NCBI GenBank assembly: GCA_015258095.1 | Contig: JABZIV010000012.1 | Location: 1-52,243 of the forward strand | Origin: Lachnospiraceae bacterium | Lineage (GTDB): Bacteria > Bacillota > Clostridia > Lachnospirales > Lachnospiraceae | Direction: 5' to 3' | DNA length: 52,243 nucleotides | Shown here: positions 43,350-50,481 of the stretch, in pieces | Layout: the number at the start of each line of letters is the position of its first letter | Position numbering within the stretch: the first letter of the stretch is position 1 | The notes under the pieces: generated by a model | Databases searched by the model: none | Told to the model about the DNA's origin: nothing | What the model saw: the letters and a program-made list of their open reading frames with translations, nothing else | Program-made: the position numbers and the translations under genes

Positions 43350-43559
43350 CTACACCATAATCTTGTTTGCCATCTCTTTGCTGATAGCGACTCTAGAATC
43401 CTTGATCTTCACAATAACATTTCCCAGAGAAGTGGATATCACGGTAACTTCTCCTCCAACCACGAACCCCAGGTCAGACAAATGCTGCTTCAACTCCGCA
43501 TTTCCACCGATTCTCTGAATAACAAGTGGAACTCCCGTGCCGGCCAATGTCAGTGGCAT
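43350..43559 (-). CDS. feoA: FeoA SH3-like protein 2
   Basis: 69 aa from the ATG at 43559 (AAGGAGGGCAGT before it; a frame extension of 14 codons has no ribosome site). A diverged FeoA domain (HLSDLGFVVGGEVTVISTSLGNVIVKIKDSRVAISKEMANKI). Two FeoA proteins before one FeoB is a common Firmicute arrangement. First gene after the regulated promoter at 43655-43683. Confidence 0.9.
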   Translation of the reverse strand: MPLTLAGTGVPLVIQRIGGNAELKQHLSDLGFVVGGEVTVISTSLGNVIVKIKDSRVAISKEMANKIMV

Positions 43560-43654
43560 ACTGCCCTCCTTTCTGCTCTCCGCATCCTCTACTCCAGTCA
43601 TGCATAAAAGAGAACTAAATCCATACTTCGGTTAGTATCTAAAAACCAACCATT

Positions 43655-43683
43655 AAATTAGCATTCTCTAACTAACTTGTCAA
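43655..43683 (-). promoter_or_regulatory. feoAAB promoter with operator-like spacer
   Basis: Minus strand: -35 TTGACA (43678-43683), exactly 17 bases, -10 TAATTT (43655-43660). The spacer AGTTAGTTAGAGAATGC contains the octamer GTTAGTTA. A second TTAG-ATA-CTAA palindrome lies about 20 bases further in the transcribed leader (43631-43641). A repressor bound here would block RNA polymerase; the DtxR-type protein encoded next door is the obvious candidate. Confidence 0.65.
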
Positions 43684-43816
43684 CAAAGATTGTTATCTTT
43701 ATAGAATAATTATTTTAAATTTAGATTCCATAGCAACGCTTAAGCGTGTAGACGGAAAACGGATAAAAAACAAAGAGAATAAAAAAGCGAAGAAAATGAA
43801 AGGCGAAGAGAATAAA

Positions 43817-43855
43817 AAAAGAGACAGCAGAAAGTTTTCTTCCTCTGTCTCTTTT
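43817..43855 (-). terminator. Terminator after the DtxR-type gene
   Basis: AAAAGAGACAG and CTGTCTCTTTT arms with U-rich 3' end on the minus strand, about 35 bases after the regulator stop. It insulates the feo promoter from the ATPase-regulator transcript. Confidence 0.8.
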
Positions 43856-43891
43856 CCTACTATAATAAATACTTTATTTCCCGTTGACAGG

Positions 43892-44290
43892 CTACTTCTT
43901 CGTGAAAGCCCCTTCTTTATATTTTGCATAGAAATCCTTGATCTTCGCAAAAGATTCTGGGCTTAAGACATGCTCCATTCTGCAAGCGTCCTGAGAGGCT
44001 GTGTACGCATTTACGCCGAGAGCAACCAGAACATCCGTCAACACCGTATGCTTCTCATACGTATTCTGCGCAATCACCAAGCCATGCTCCGTCAAAGTGA
44101 GGGAGCCCTTTTCGTCCGACTCTACCTTTCCTTCTTCCTTCAGACGCTTTAAAGCGATACTGACACTGGGTTTGGAAAAGCCCAGCATATTGGCAATATC
44201 AATCGCACGCACCTTCCGATGATCCAGGGAAAGCATCAAAATCGCCTCCAGGTAATTCTCTTCCGACTCATGACTTTCATACGGTTTCAT
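43892..44290 (-). CDS. DtxR-family iron-dependent regulator
   Basis: 132 aa. Winged helix (about 8-70: NYLEAILMLSLDHRKVRAIDIANMLGFSKPSVS) plus dimerisation domain, no SH3 domain, so MntR-like in length. The metal site reads C103-x2-E106-H107 (DACRMEH) with H81, the arrangement of DtxR (Cys/Glu/His) rather than MntR (Glu), which argues for Fe2+ sensing. The ATG at 44290 has GGAGG before it. It follows the P1B-ATPase by 76 bases and precedes the feo promoter, so it is well placed to control both. Confidence 0.88.
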   Translation of the reverse strand: MKPYESHESEENYLEAILMLSLDHRKVRAIDIANMLGFSKPSVSIALKRLKEEGKVESDEKGSLTLTEHGLVIAQNTYEKHTVLTDVLVALGVNAYTASQDACRMEHVLSPESFAKIKDFYAKYKEGAFTKK

Positions 44291-44366
44291 ACGTACCTCC
44301 TCTTTCAAAGACTCCTTTTTATCCCCTTCTTTTAAAAGGAAAGGAAAACCAAGCATATCCTTTCGA

Positions 44367-46520
44367 CTAAGCAGGTACCTTTCCCAAAGTAAAGCTCCGG
44401 TCCTCGGCTTCTGCCTGCTCCTCCAGCACTTCCATCTTTTCTCTACTTTCTTCCGGAAGAAGCGGTGTCATGCTCTTCAACCCTGTTGCAATAGTAGATA
44501 AATTATGGAAGAGCGCAGAACCGGACGGTGTGATTACGCCAAAAAATCCCAGGGCAATCAGCATAGAATTGAAGCCGATGATGAAATTGTAATTCTCCCG
44601 AATCCGCTTCATCAGGCGATTACTGATGTCTTTCAGGATAACAAGTTCATAAAGATCGCCTTCCTGCACGGTAACATCCGCAATTTCCTTTGCAATCGCC
44701 GCTCCCGCAGAGATGGCAACGCCTGTGTCCGCTTCAGACAGGGCAGGAGAATCGTTGATTCCGTCTCCTACCATGATCACCTTTCTTCCCTTCTCATGTT
44801 CTTCCCGGATAAACTTCGCCTTATCTTCCGGAAGAACCTCTGCATAGAAAGCATCTACGCCAACCTTATCCGCTACCGCCTGTGCGGTGTGTCTGTTGTC
44901 CCCGGTCATCATCACGACTTTATTGATGCCGAGCTTCTTCAGGCGGCGGATAACATCCTTCGCTTCTGCACGAAGCGGATCGGAAATCAAAATGACTGCG
45001 GAAAGCTTTCCTTCCACGGCAAGGTAGAGTGCCGAATGCTCCGCGGGAATAGACTCTACCTTGTCCTCTTCTCCCTTTGGAATCGTGCAATGCTCATCCT
45101 CAAAAACAAAGTGATAGCTTCCGATATGCACATGCTTTCCTTCATAAATACTGGAAATACCGTGCGCCACAACATATTCTACTTTGGAATGACGCTCAGC
45201 GTGATGAAGTTCTCTTCTCTCCGCTTCCGCAACAACGGCATTTGCCATGGAGTGCGGGTAATGCTCTTCCAGACAAGCTGCCATACGGAGCATCTCATTT
45301 TCCTCTTCGCCGTTGAAGGTGATAATCTTCTCTACTTTCGGCTTGGCATAAGTCAGGGTTCCCGTCTTATCAAAGACGATGGTATCCGCTTCGGAAATCA
45401 CTTCCATAAACTTTCCGCCCTTTACCGAAATGTGGTATTTTCCGGCTTCCCGCATAGCGGAGAGAACCGATACGGGCATGGATAGCTTCAAGGCACAGGA
45501 GAAATCCACCATCAAAAAGGCAAGCGCCTTCGTTACATTCCTTGTAAAGAGATACGCCAGTGCGGCACCGCCCAAACTGTAGGGTACGAGCTTATCTGCC
45601 AAATGAGAAGCCTTGTCTTCCGTCGCACTCTTCAGCTTCTCGGACTCTTCAATCATTTTTACGATTCGGTCGTATCTTCCGGAACCTGCCGCCTTCTCCA
45701 CAAGAATATGGCACTCCCCTTCTTCCACAACCGTACCGGCATAGGCGTAACTTCCCGCCGTCTTCCGAACAGGAACGGCTTCTCCCGTCATAGAAGCCTG
45801 GTTCACCATGGCTTCACCGGAATAGACCTTTCCATCCAAGGGAATCATATTTCCCGTACGAACAATAATTTCCGCCCCTACTTCCACTTCATGAATCGGA
45901 AGAAGAACTTCTTCTCCCTGCACAACCGTCCAGACTTTGTCCACATCCAGTGCCATCGTCCGGGCAAGATCATCTACCGACTTCTTATGCGTCCATTCTT
46001 CCAGAGTCTCACCAATCCCGAGAAGGAACATCACAGAAGAGGCTGTACTGTAATCGCCTGTTAAAATGGAGGCGGAAATGGCTACCGCATCCAGAAGGGC
46101 CACTTCAATTTTTCTCTTCAGAATCGTTTTAATTCCCTTTAAGACATAAGGAATTGCGTGCAACACTGTCAGGGTCTGTTTCAAAAGTACCGGATAAAAC
46201 AGTACATTTACCGCACGTCCCACTACACTGAGCACTAACTTGTCTTCATATTCCCGATTCAACGCTCTGCCGGTTTGTTCCGGAACCAGGGATTTGTTCT
46301 CTTCATAAGAAAAACGGGAAAGGGCATCCACAATCCCTTCCCGTGCTCCCCGGTAAGAAATGATTGCATCCCCGGTTCGGTCATTTACCTTCGCGTAAAC
46401 AACCCCTTCCTGCGCACGCAGATAATACTCTAAAATATCCGCCTGTTGCATGGTCATACGAGGCTGCACAGCGTGAACCCTCATCCGTTGACAGGATTCA
46501 TGTAATATCTTACACTTCAT
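44367..46520 (-). CDS. P1B-type metal ATPase with SCA motif, ferrosome FezB-like candidate
   Basis: 717 aa. N-terminal HMA_2-like domain without CxxC (residues 10-70). TGEAVP at 245-250, FDKTGT with phospho-Asp384, MTGDN at 538-542 and MVGDGINDSPAL at 583-594 show an active P-type ATPase. In the metal-binding helix the usual CPC reads S341-C342-A343 (DFSCALKLSMP), and the HP motif reads PHS (422-424). This is the subgroup I associate with P1B-6 enzymes such as FezB, which build iron-phosphate ferrosomes; the subgroup call is from memory. A small DUF6110-like protein precedes it and a DtxR-type regulator follows, both pointing to iron. Confidence 0.85.
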   Translation of the reverse strand: MKCKILHESCQRMRVHAVQPRMTMQQADILEYYLRAQEGVVYAKVNDRTGDAIISYRGAREGIVDALSRFSYEENKSLVPEQTGRALNREYEDKLVLSVVGRAVNVLFYPVLLKQTLTVLHAIPYVLKGIKTILKRKIEVALLDAVAISASILTGDYSTASSVMFLLGIGETLEEWTHKKSVDDLARTMALDVDKVWTVVQGEEVLLPIHEVEVGAEIIVRTGNMIPLDGKVYSGEAMVNQASMTGEAVPVRKTAGSYAYAGTVVEEGECHILVEKAAGSGRYDRIVKMIEESEKLKSATEDKASHLADKLVPYSLGGAALAYLFTRNVTKALAFLMVDFSCALKLSMPVSVLSAMREAGKYHISVKGGKFMEVISEADTIVFDKTGTLTYAKPKVEKIITFNGEEENEMLRMAACLEEHYPHSMANAVVAEAERRELHHAERHSKVEYVVAHGISSIYEGKHVHIGSYHFVFEDEHCTIPKGEEDKVESIPAEHSALYLAVEGKLSAVILISDPLRAEAKDVIRRLKKLGINKVVMMTGDNRHTAQAVADKVGVDAFYAEVLPEDKAKFIREEHEKGRKVIMVGDGINDSPALSEADTGVAISAGAAIAKEIADVTVQEGDLYELVILKDISNRLMKRIRENYNFIIGFNSMLIALGFFGVITPSGSALFHNLSTIATGLKSMTPLLPEESREKMEVLEEQAEAEDRSFTLGKVPA

Positions 46521-46613
46521 CGCTCTTACCTTCCTCTATACATTTTCAGTTTTCGATAGTTCCGGACTGCGTAGAACTGCACTGTCCGGTTCTTTCTATT
46601 TCCGATTCTCTCT

Positions 46614-46644
46614 CGGGTTTTCTGCATCCTTACCGTAAAACCCG
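46614..46644 (-). promoter_or_regulatory. Intercistronic hairpin
   Basis: CGGGTTTT and AAAACCCG form a perfect 8-bp stem with a 15-base loop directly after the DUF6110-like stop. A second stem (CCGGAC/GTCCGG) lies further on, before the ATPase. They may stabilise the upstream message or set unequal expression of the two genes. Confidence 0.5.
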
Positions 46645-46651
46645 CGATGCC

Positions 46652-46942
46652 TTAGACTTCTTTTCCGTCACAGTCGCAACTATCGGAAATCACTGCATTC
46701 TCTTCCGCTTCCGCTCTCTTCTCATTGATACGCTTTGCATCGGCAAAGATATCTTCGCAATTCTCCTTCACGTTTGTGCTGATCTTCATAACACAATCCT
46801 GTCCGCGAAGTAATGCAGCGGTTGCATCGGTATACACCTTCTTTGCATCGCTGGATCCGAGAATCTTAAATCCTGCTGTACCGAAAAGTACGCCACTTGC
46901 AAAAATGCCAATCTTCTTCCATGGTAATTCCGTAAAAAACAT
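46652..46942 (-). CDS. DUF6110-like small membrane protein
   Basis: 96 aa from the ATG at 46942, with AAGGAGGG before it. One N-terminal helix (about 11-28, IGIFASGVLFGTAGFKIL) with GxxxG-type spacing, then a helical cytoplasmic part (SSDAKKVYTDATAALLRGQDCVMK) ending in an acidic, charged tail with SDSCDCDGKEV. It resembles the DUF6110 proteins encoded beside P1B-ATPases in clostridia. The tail has a CDC cluster that may bind metal. Probable partner of the ATPase, perhaps organising its membrane domain; function unproven. Confidence 0.78.
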   Translation of the reverse strand: MFFTELPWKKIGIFASGVLFGTAGFKILGSSDAKKVYTDATAALLRGQDCVMKISTNVKENCEDIFADAKRINEKRAEAEENAVISDSCDCDGKEV

Positions 46943-47021
46943 AGTACCCTCCTTATGAAACACTACACTTGCTGTCACATTTTTACCTATGTGAAAGTAT
47001 TCGTTTACTAAAAACAGTGGT

Positions 47022-47051
47022 AGTATAAAATAGGAATGATTATTAAGTCAA
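47022..47051 (-). promoter_or_regulatory. Promoter of the DUF6110-ATPase-DtxR operon
   Basis: Minus strand: -35 TTGACT (47046-47051), 18-base spacer, -10 TATACT (47022-47027). Just upstream are AAGTTAGAC, the octamer GTTAGTTA (47077-47084) and an AATACTC/GAGTATT inverted repeat (47064-47092). These fit a metal-regulated upstream region. Confidence 0.6.
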
Positions 47052-47173
47052 GTCTAACTTTCAAATACTCCGATTTTAACTAACCGAGTATTAGTCTTAC
47101 CTACCTATTATACAATACCGATGATTGAAACAGCAAACACTTCGAAAGGAATGCTTTCGCAAGGAATACGCAT

Positions 47174-47201
47174 AAAAAAAAGAGAGGGACAAGCCCTCTC
47201 T
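47174..47201 (-). terminator. Terminator of rplJL
   Basis: AGAGAGGG, five-base loop and CCCTCTCT, followed on the minus strand by seven T, about 75 bases after rplL. Confidence 0.85.
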
Positions 47202-47277
47202 CTTTCTTTGAAGAAACTCCTTCTTCACACCGAACCCCAAAGTACAGTACCATGACATCCGATGTAGTCTCGCGAAA

Positions 47278-47661
47278 TTACTTCAAAGTAACCTTTGCAC
47301 CCTCAGCCTCAAGCTTAGCCTTGATGTCATCAGCCTCAGCCTTGGCAGCGCCTTCCTTAAGAACCTTCGGAGCAGCCTCAACAAGATCCTTTGCTTCCTT
47401 CAAGCCAAGTCCTGTAGCTTCACGAACAACCTTGATAACCTTAATCTTGTTCGGGCCTACATCAGTAAGCTCAACGTCGAACTCGGTCTTCTCTTCCTCA
47501 GCTGCACCGGCACCTGCACCTGCGCCTGCTGCTGCTACAACTACGCCTGCTGCTGCAGAAACACCGAATTCCTCTTCGCAAGCCTTTACCAAATCATTTA
47601 ATTCCATTACGGAAAGTTCCTTAATTGCTGCAATAAACTCTTCAACAGTTAACTTTGCCAT
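47278..47661 (-). CDS. rplL: 50S ribosomal protein L7/L12
   Basis: 127 aa. N-terminal dimer domain (AKLTVEEFIAAIKELSVMELNDL), Ala/Gly-rich hinge, and the C-terminal factor-binding domain (KIKVIKVVREATGLGLKEAKDLVEAAPKVLKEG). Stalk protein that recruits elongation factors. The ATG at 47661 follows GGAGG. rpoB, which usually follows in Firmicutes, is absent; instead a terminator and the iron genes come next. Confidence 0.97.
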   Translation of the reverse strand: MAKLTVEEFIAAIKELSVMELNDLVKACEEEFGVSAAAGVVVAAAGAGAGAGAAEEEKTEFDVELTDVGPNKIKVIKVVREATGLGLKEAKDLVEAAPKVLKEGAAKAEADDIKAKLEAEGAKVTLK

Positions 47662-47865
47662 TGTATTTTCCTCCATTAATAATATTTTTCGAACAGAAAT
47701 GTTCTGTTCCTTGGCTAAACGACAAGCGATATTCTACCTCTTGCCTCCGGGATAAAATCCCACTACCTTTCTTGGATTCCCCTTGTTTTCTTCCGAAAGC
47801 TCAAAAACAGGAATCTCCCCAGTTCTACGCATTGACTCGCGTTTCGAAGTCTTCTTTAAGCCGCC

Positions 47866-48363
47866 TTATGCTGCTTCTCCATCACCCTTCTGTGCAATCT
47901 GGTTAAGCACACGTGCGAAGTTCGAGATCGGGGACTTGATCGATCCGAGAAGTCTTCCCAGAAGTTCTTCTCTGGACGGAATCTCTGCCAGTGCCTGCAC
48001 TGCCTTCGCGTCATAGAACTTACCTTCTACAACTGCACCCTTAAACTCCAACTTCGGAGATGTCTTTGCAAACTTTGCAAAAACTCTTGCCGCTGCCGTC
48101 GCATCATCTTTCGATACTGCAAGAGCGGTAGGACCGTCCAATACCGGATCTAACTGTGCGAAGTCCGTTCCTTCAGCAGCTCTCTTAATCAGGGTATTCT
48201 TGAAGACTTTGTAGTGCACACCGGCTTCTCTCAAAGCCTTACGAAGTGCTGTATCTTCCGCTACGGTAAGACCGCGATAGTCTACAACGGTAGCTGCTAC
48301 AGCGCCGTCCAGAAATCCCTTGATTTCATCGATAATCGGCTGCTTTAATTCAACCTTTGCCAT
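47866..48363 (-). CDS. rplJ: 50S ribosomal protein L10
   Basis: 165 aa. N-terminal rRNA-binding domain (VDYRGLTVAEDTALRKALREAGVHYKVFKNTL) and C-terminal helix that carries L7/L12 dimers. AAGGAGG before the ATG at 48363. L10-L12 complex represses its own operon by binding the leader at 48445-48625. Confidence 0.97.
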   Translation of the reverse strand: MAKVELKQPIIDEIKGFLDGAVAATVVDYRGLTVAEDTALRKALREAGVHYKVFKNTLIKRAAEGTDFAQLDPVLDGPTALAVSKDDATAAARVFAKFAKTSPKLEFKGAVVEGKFYDAKAVQALAEIPSREELLGRLLGSIKSPISNFARVLNQIAQKGDGEAA

Positions 48364-48444
48364 CTTCGGTTTCCTCCTTCTTTATTTTTAGAAAGTATTA
48401 ACACGAATGGGTTGCTCTTTCTTCACGAAACTCTCCCGTAAGAA

Positions 48445-48625
48445 TTAAAAAATCCCCTGCCAAAGACAGGGGATGAAAATACGAATTCCACGCTCCATTT
48501 CTGAAGCCAATCCTTTATTCTTTCCTCGGCGGGCGATTTCTCTTTACATCTTTACTTTCTTAGCTTCACAAGATACTGCGAAGCAATCTGAAAGCTTAGA
48601 TACCTGCTGTCTTCGGTTAATACCT
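48445..48625 (-). promoter_or_regulatory. L10 (rplJ) autoregulatory leader with attenuator
   Basis: The minus strand carries the L10-leader conserved parts ACCGAAGACAGCAGGTA near the 5' end and GCCCGCCGAGG in the middle, which fold into the L10-binding kink-turn structure known in Firmicutes. It ends in a terminator, ATCCCCTG-loop-CAGGGGAT followed by six T (48445-48474), about 80 bases before rplJ. Excess L10(L12)4 would favour termination. Confidence 0.9.
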
Positions 48626-48630
48626 TGCAG

Positions 48631-48659
48631 ATACTAGCATGCCAAAATGGAAAAGTCAA
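48631..48659 (-). promoter_or_regulatory. rplJL promoter
   Basis: Minus strand: -35 TTGACT (48654-48659), exactly 17 bases, -10 TAGTAT (48631-48636), with the L10 leader starting about six bases later. Confidence 0.8.
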
Positions 48660-48671
48660 GCAAAAACAGGT

Positions 48672-48698
48672 CTATTTCAAAAACTGCGTTCGAAATAG
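48672..48698 (-). terminator. Possible weak terminator after the SemiSWEET gene
   Basis: CTATTTC/GAAATAG stem followed on the minus strand by ACCTGTTTTTG. Moderate stem, weak U-tract. Confidence 0.35.
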
Positions 48699-48731
48699 CT
48701 GCATTCCATTTTTTCGAAAATAACTCCGGAT

Positions 48732-48992
48732 TTACAGGATGGCCGTAATTCCCGTAATCAATCCAAAGATAATTCCGGGTGCATTCGCCGCCGCTAAAGG
48801 AAAGTCTTTTTTTGCCTTCAACAACGCATAGCTAACCCAAATCACACCATTAATCGCTGCTACAAAGGGTTGCACCGGTGATCCCTTAACTCCATGTAAG
48901 TTGTTCATAATCTGCGGAATGTAAGATACATACATAAGCACGGATATCGTTGTTCCAACCCAACCAAAAATCGCCAAACTCTTCTCTGACAT
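48732..48992 (-). CDS. SemiSWEET sugar transporter (MtN3/PQ-loop)
   Basis: 86 aa, three helices, the size of bacterial SemiSWEETs that work as dimers. The PQ motif is in YVSYIPQIMNNLHG, and NGVIWVSYALLKAKKDFPLAAAN matches the third-helix region with its conserved Asn. It carries small sugars down their gradient. AGAGGAAG lies before the ATG. It sits between the island and rplJ. Confidence 0.88.
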   Translation of the reverse strand: MSEKSLAIFGWVGTTISVLMYVSYIPQIMNNLHGVKGSPVQPFVAAINGVIWVSYALLKAKKDFPLAAANAPGIIFGLITGITAIL

Positions 48993-49033
48993 AAATTATC
49001 TTCCTCTCTATACCTTAACTCTATACTTTAGCC

Positions 49034-49972
49034 TTACTTCTCCCTACCAAGAAGTTCAGCCTGGTATGCTAGCATAGATGGAAAATACTTGTCAATCCAT
49101 ATCGAAGAATTGCGAAAAAACTTCATCAAGCTCCAATACCGAATTTTCACATACTCTACCCCTTCCGGACTTTCCCAACGGATCCAGTCCTCTCCTTCAT
49201 AGTAGTAATCCTCTACAAAGGCTGTTCCGGAAATGGGGATATACTCCGGAATGTCATCCGGGGTAAAGTTGAAGACCTTGGTACCGTCCTCAACGGAATA
49301 CTCCATGGACTCGTCCAGATAAATGCCTTCCAGCTTCTCCACCCAGTATTTGCTAGATAATCTAAAATGGATTCTATACAAAGCAGAACCTCTTGTTCCA
49401 TCATTTTTTGGCAAGGTAACTTCATTTGTTATAATGCCCACTATTTTTATATCGTCTCCCTCAATTGTTATTGGTTCATATTCATCAACATAATATGGTC
49501 TTATACCTACTTTAGGTTTCTTTTTAACTTTAAATATTGATGCAATAAGATCCTTATATGAATCTTCATTAAATGGATTACCTCTTAAATCTATTGCAAG
49601 TTTTCCATCTAGGTAAGTAAGCAAAGCTGAATTAAAATCTCCTTGTCTAATGACTGGAATAAACTTCCTATCATTGTGATTATTGTAGAGTTCCGCAGAT
49701 ATTATATGACTTTCATAACCTACACCTTTTTCTCTATTATTAGCTTTCCTTTTATACTCTTCAGTGCAAATTATAATTACATAATCACTATCTCTTATCG
49801 AGCTTTCCATAAATTTTGGAAGTCTATCCCCTGGACTTACATCATAGCTATCTATTATGGCTTCAATACCATCTGCTAACAATTTATCTGCTAGAGATTT
49901 AACCCAATCAGAGTGTTCTTTGCTTTCCCACGAATATGATATAAATACTTTTGGAATATTGTTTTCTATCAT
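49034..49972 (-). CDS. SEFIR/TIR-domain protein with mosaic C-terminus
   Basis: 312 aa. Residues 7-150 form a SEFIR/TIR-like domain: VFISYSWESKEHSDWVKSLADKL, IEAIIDSYDVSPGDRLPKFMESSIRDSDYVIIICTEEY. Bacterial TIR/SEFIR proteins act in antiphage or effector systems, often by NAD+ cleavage. A beta-rich segment (IVGIITNEVTLP...YRIHFRLSSK) follows, then the last about 105 residues (from WVEKLEGIYLDES) are unrelated to anything I know. Codon use changes there: the DNA 49034-49340 is GC-richer like the host, while 49400-49972 is AT-rich like the island. GAGGTG precedes the ATG. A fusion at a recombination junction is likely. Confidence 0.8.
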   Translation of the reverse strand: MIENNIPKVFISYSWESKEHSDWVKSLADKLLADGIEAIIDSYDVSPGDRLPKFMESSIRDSDYVIIICTEEYKRKANNREKGVGYESHIISAELYNNHNDRKFIPVIRQGDFNSALLTYLDGKLAIDLRGNPFNEDSYKDLIASIFKVKKKPKVGIRPYYVDEYEPITIEGDDIKIVGIITNEVTLPKNDGTRGSALYRIHFRLSSKYWVEKLEGIYLDESMEYSVEDGTKVFNFTPDDIPEYIPISGTAFVEDYYYEGEDWIRWESPEGVEYVKIRYWSLMKFFRNSSIWIDKYFPSMLAYQAELLGREK

Positions 49973-49983
49973 TTAACACCTCA

Positions 49984-50361
49984 TTAAAATAAATCTTCTA
50001 GCCTTTTCCAGTTTTCATTATTCATTTCTTTTGTGTAGTTTGTATTGTTAATATAAAGTCTCGTATCTTTATCTCTAACAAACCCCCAATTTATTTTACG
50101 CCTATATGCGTAATCCTTAAAAGCATAGAATTTATTTTCGATTTGCTCATCAATATTTTCCAGCTGACCTTTCTTTACCATATCCTTAAGTTTCCTTGAA
50201 TTAGTTTTTCTTTTTTCACTAATATAATCTGCAAGTGGTTGGCTTTTTTCATCGGCATCTTCTATAATCTTTTTCATAGCTTTTAAAATAGCCTTTGCTG
50301 AATACTGAGCCACTTTTATCTCAATATTTATAGCCTTATTATTAACTTCATCATTTACCAT
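49984..50361 (-). CDS. PcfB/DUF3801-like protein
   Basis: 125 aa. The N-terminal half (VNNKAINIEIKVAQYSAKAILKAMKKIIEDAD) and MVKKGQLENIDEQIENKFYAFKDYAYRRKINWGFVRDKDTR resemble PcfB/DUF3801 proteins of conjugative elements, which help bring the relaxosome to the coupling protein, though it is shorter and diverged. GGAGG lies eight bases before the ATG. Only 11 bases separate it from the SEFIR gene, so both are one transcription unit. No other conjugation gene is present, so a recruited partner or remnant is equally possible. Confidence 0.6.
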   Translation of the reverse strand: MVNDEVNNKAINIEIKVAQYSAKAILKAMKKIIEDADEKSQPLADYISEKRKTNSRKLKDMVKKGQLENIDEQIENKFYAFKDYAYRRKINWGFVRDKDTRLYINNTNYTKEMNNENWKRLEDLF

Positions 50362-50385
50362 ATAGGTGACCTCCTTTCCGGGAAA

Positions 50386-50421
50386 AATAAAAAAGCGGCC
50401 CAGACTTTTACATCTGAACCG
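50386..50421 (-). terminator. Terminator after the metallochaperone gene
   Basis: CGGTTCAGA and TCTGGGCCG arms (imperfect, two-base internal loop) with a following TTTTTTATTTTT on the minus strand. It lies only 25 bases before the start of the DUF3801-like gene. Confidence 0.5.
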
Positions 50422-50481
50422 TTAAAATTTTAATTCTATAGTTTTTTATTATTTTTAATTTTATTACTGTTGTGACGTACT

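Noticed and set aside
44505..45485. 326-codon plus-strand frame inside the ATPase gene
   Set aside because: Antisense shadow of a well-supported P-type ATPase.
49984..50361. Complete conjugative element
   Set aside because: Only one PcfB/DUF3801-like protein is present; no relaxase, coupling protein or integrase was found.
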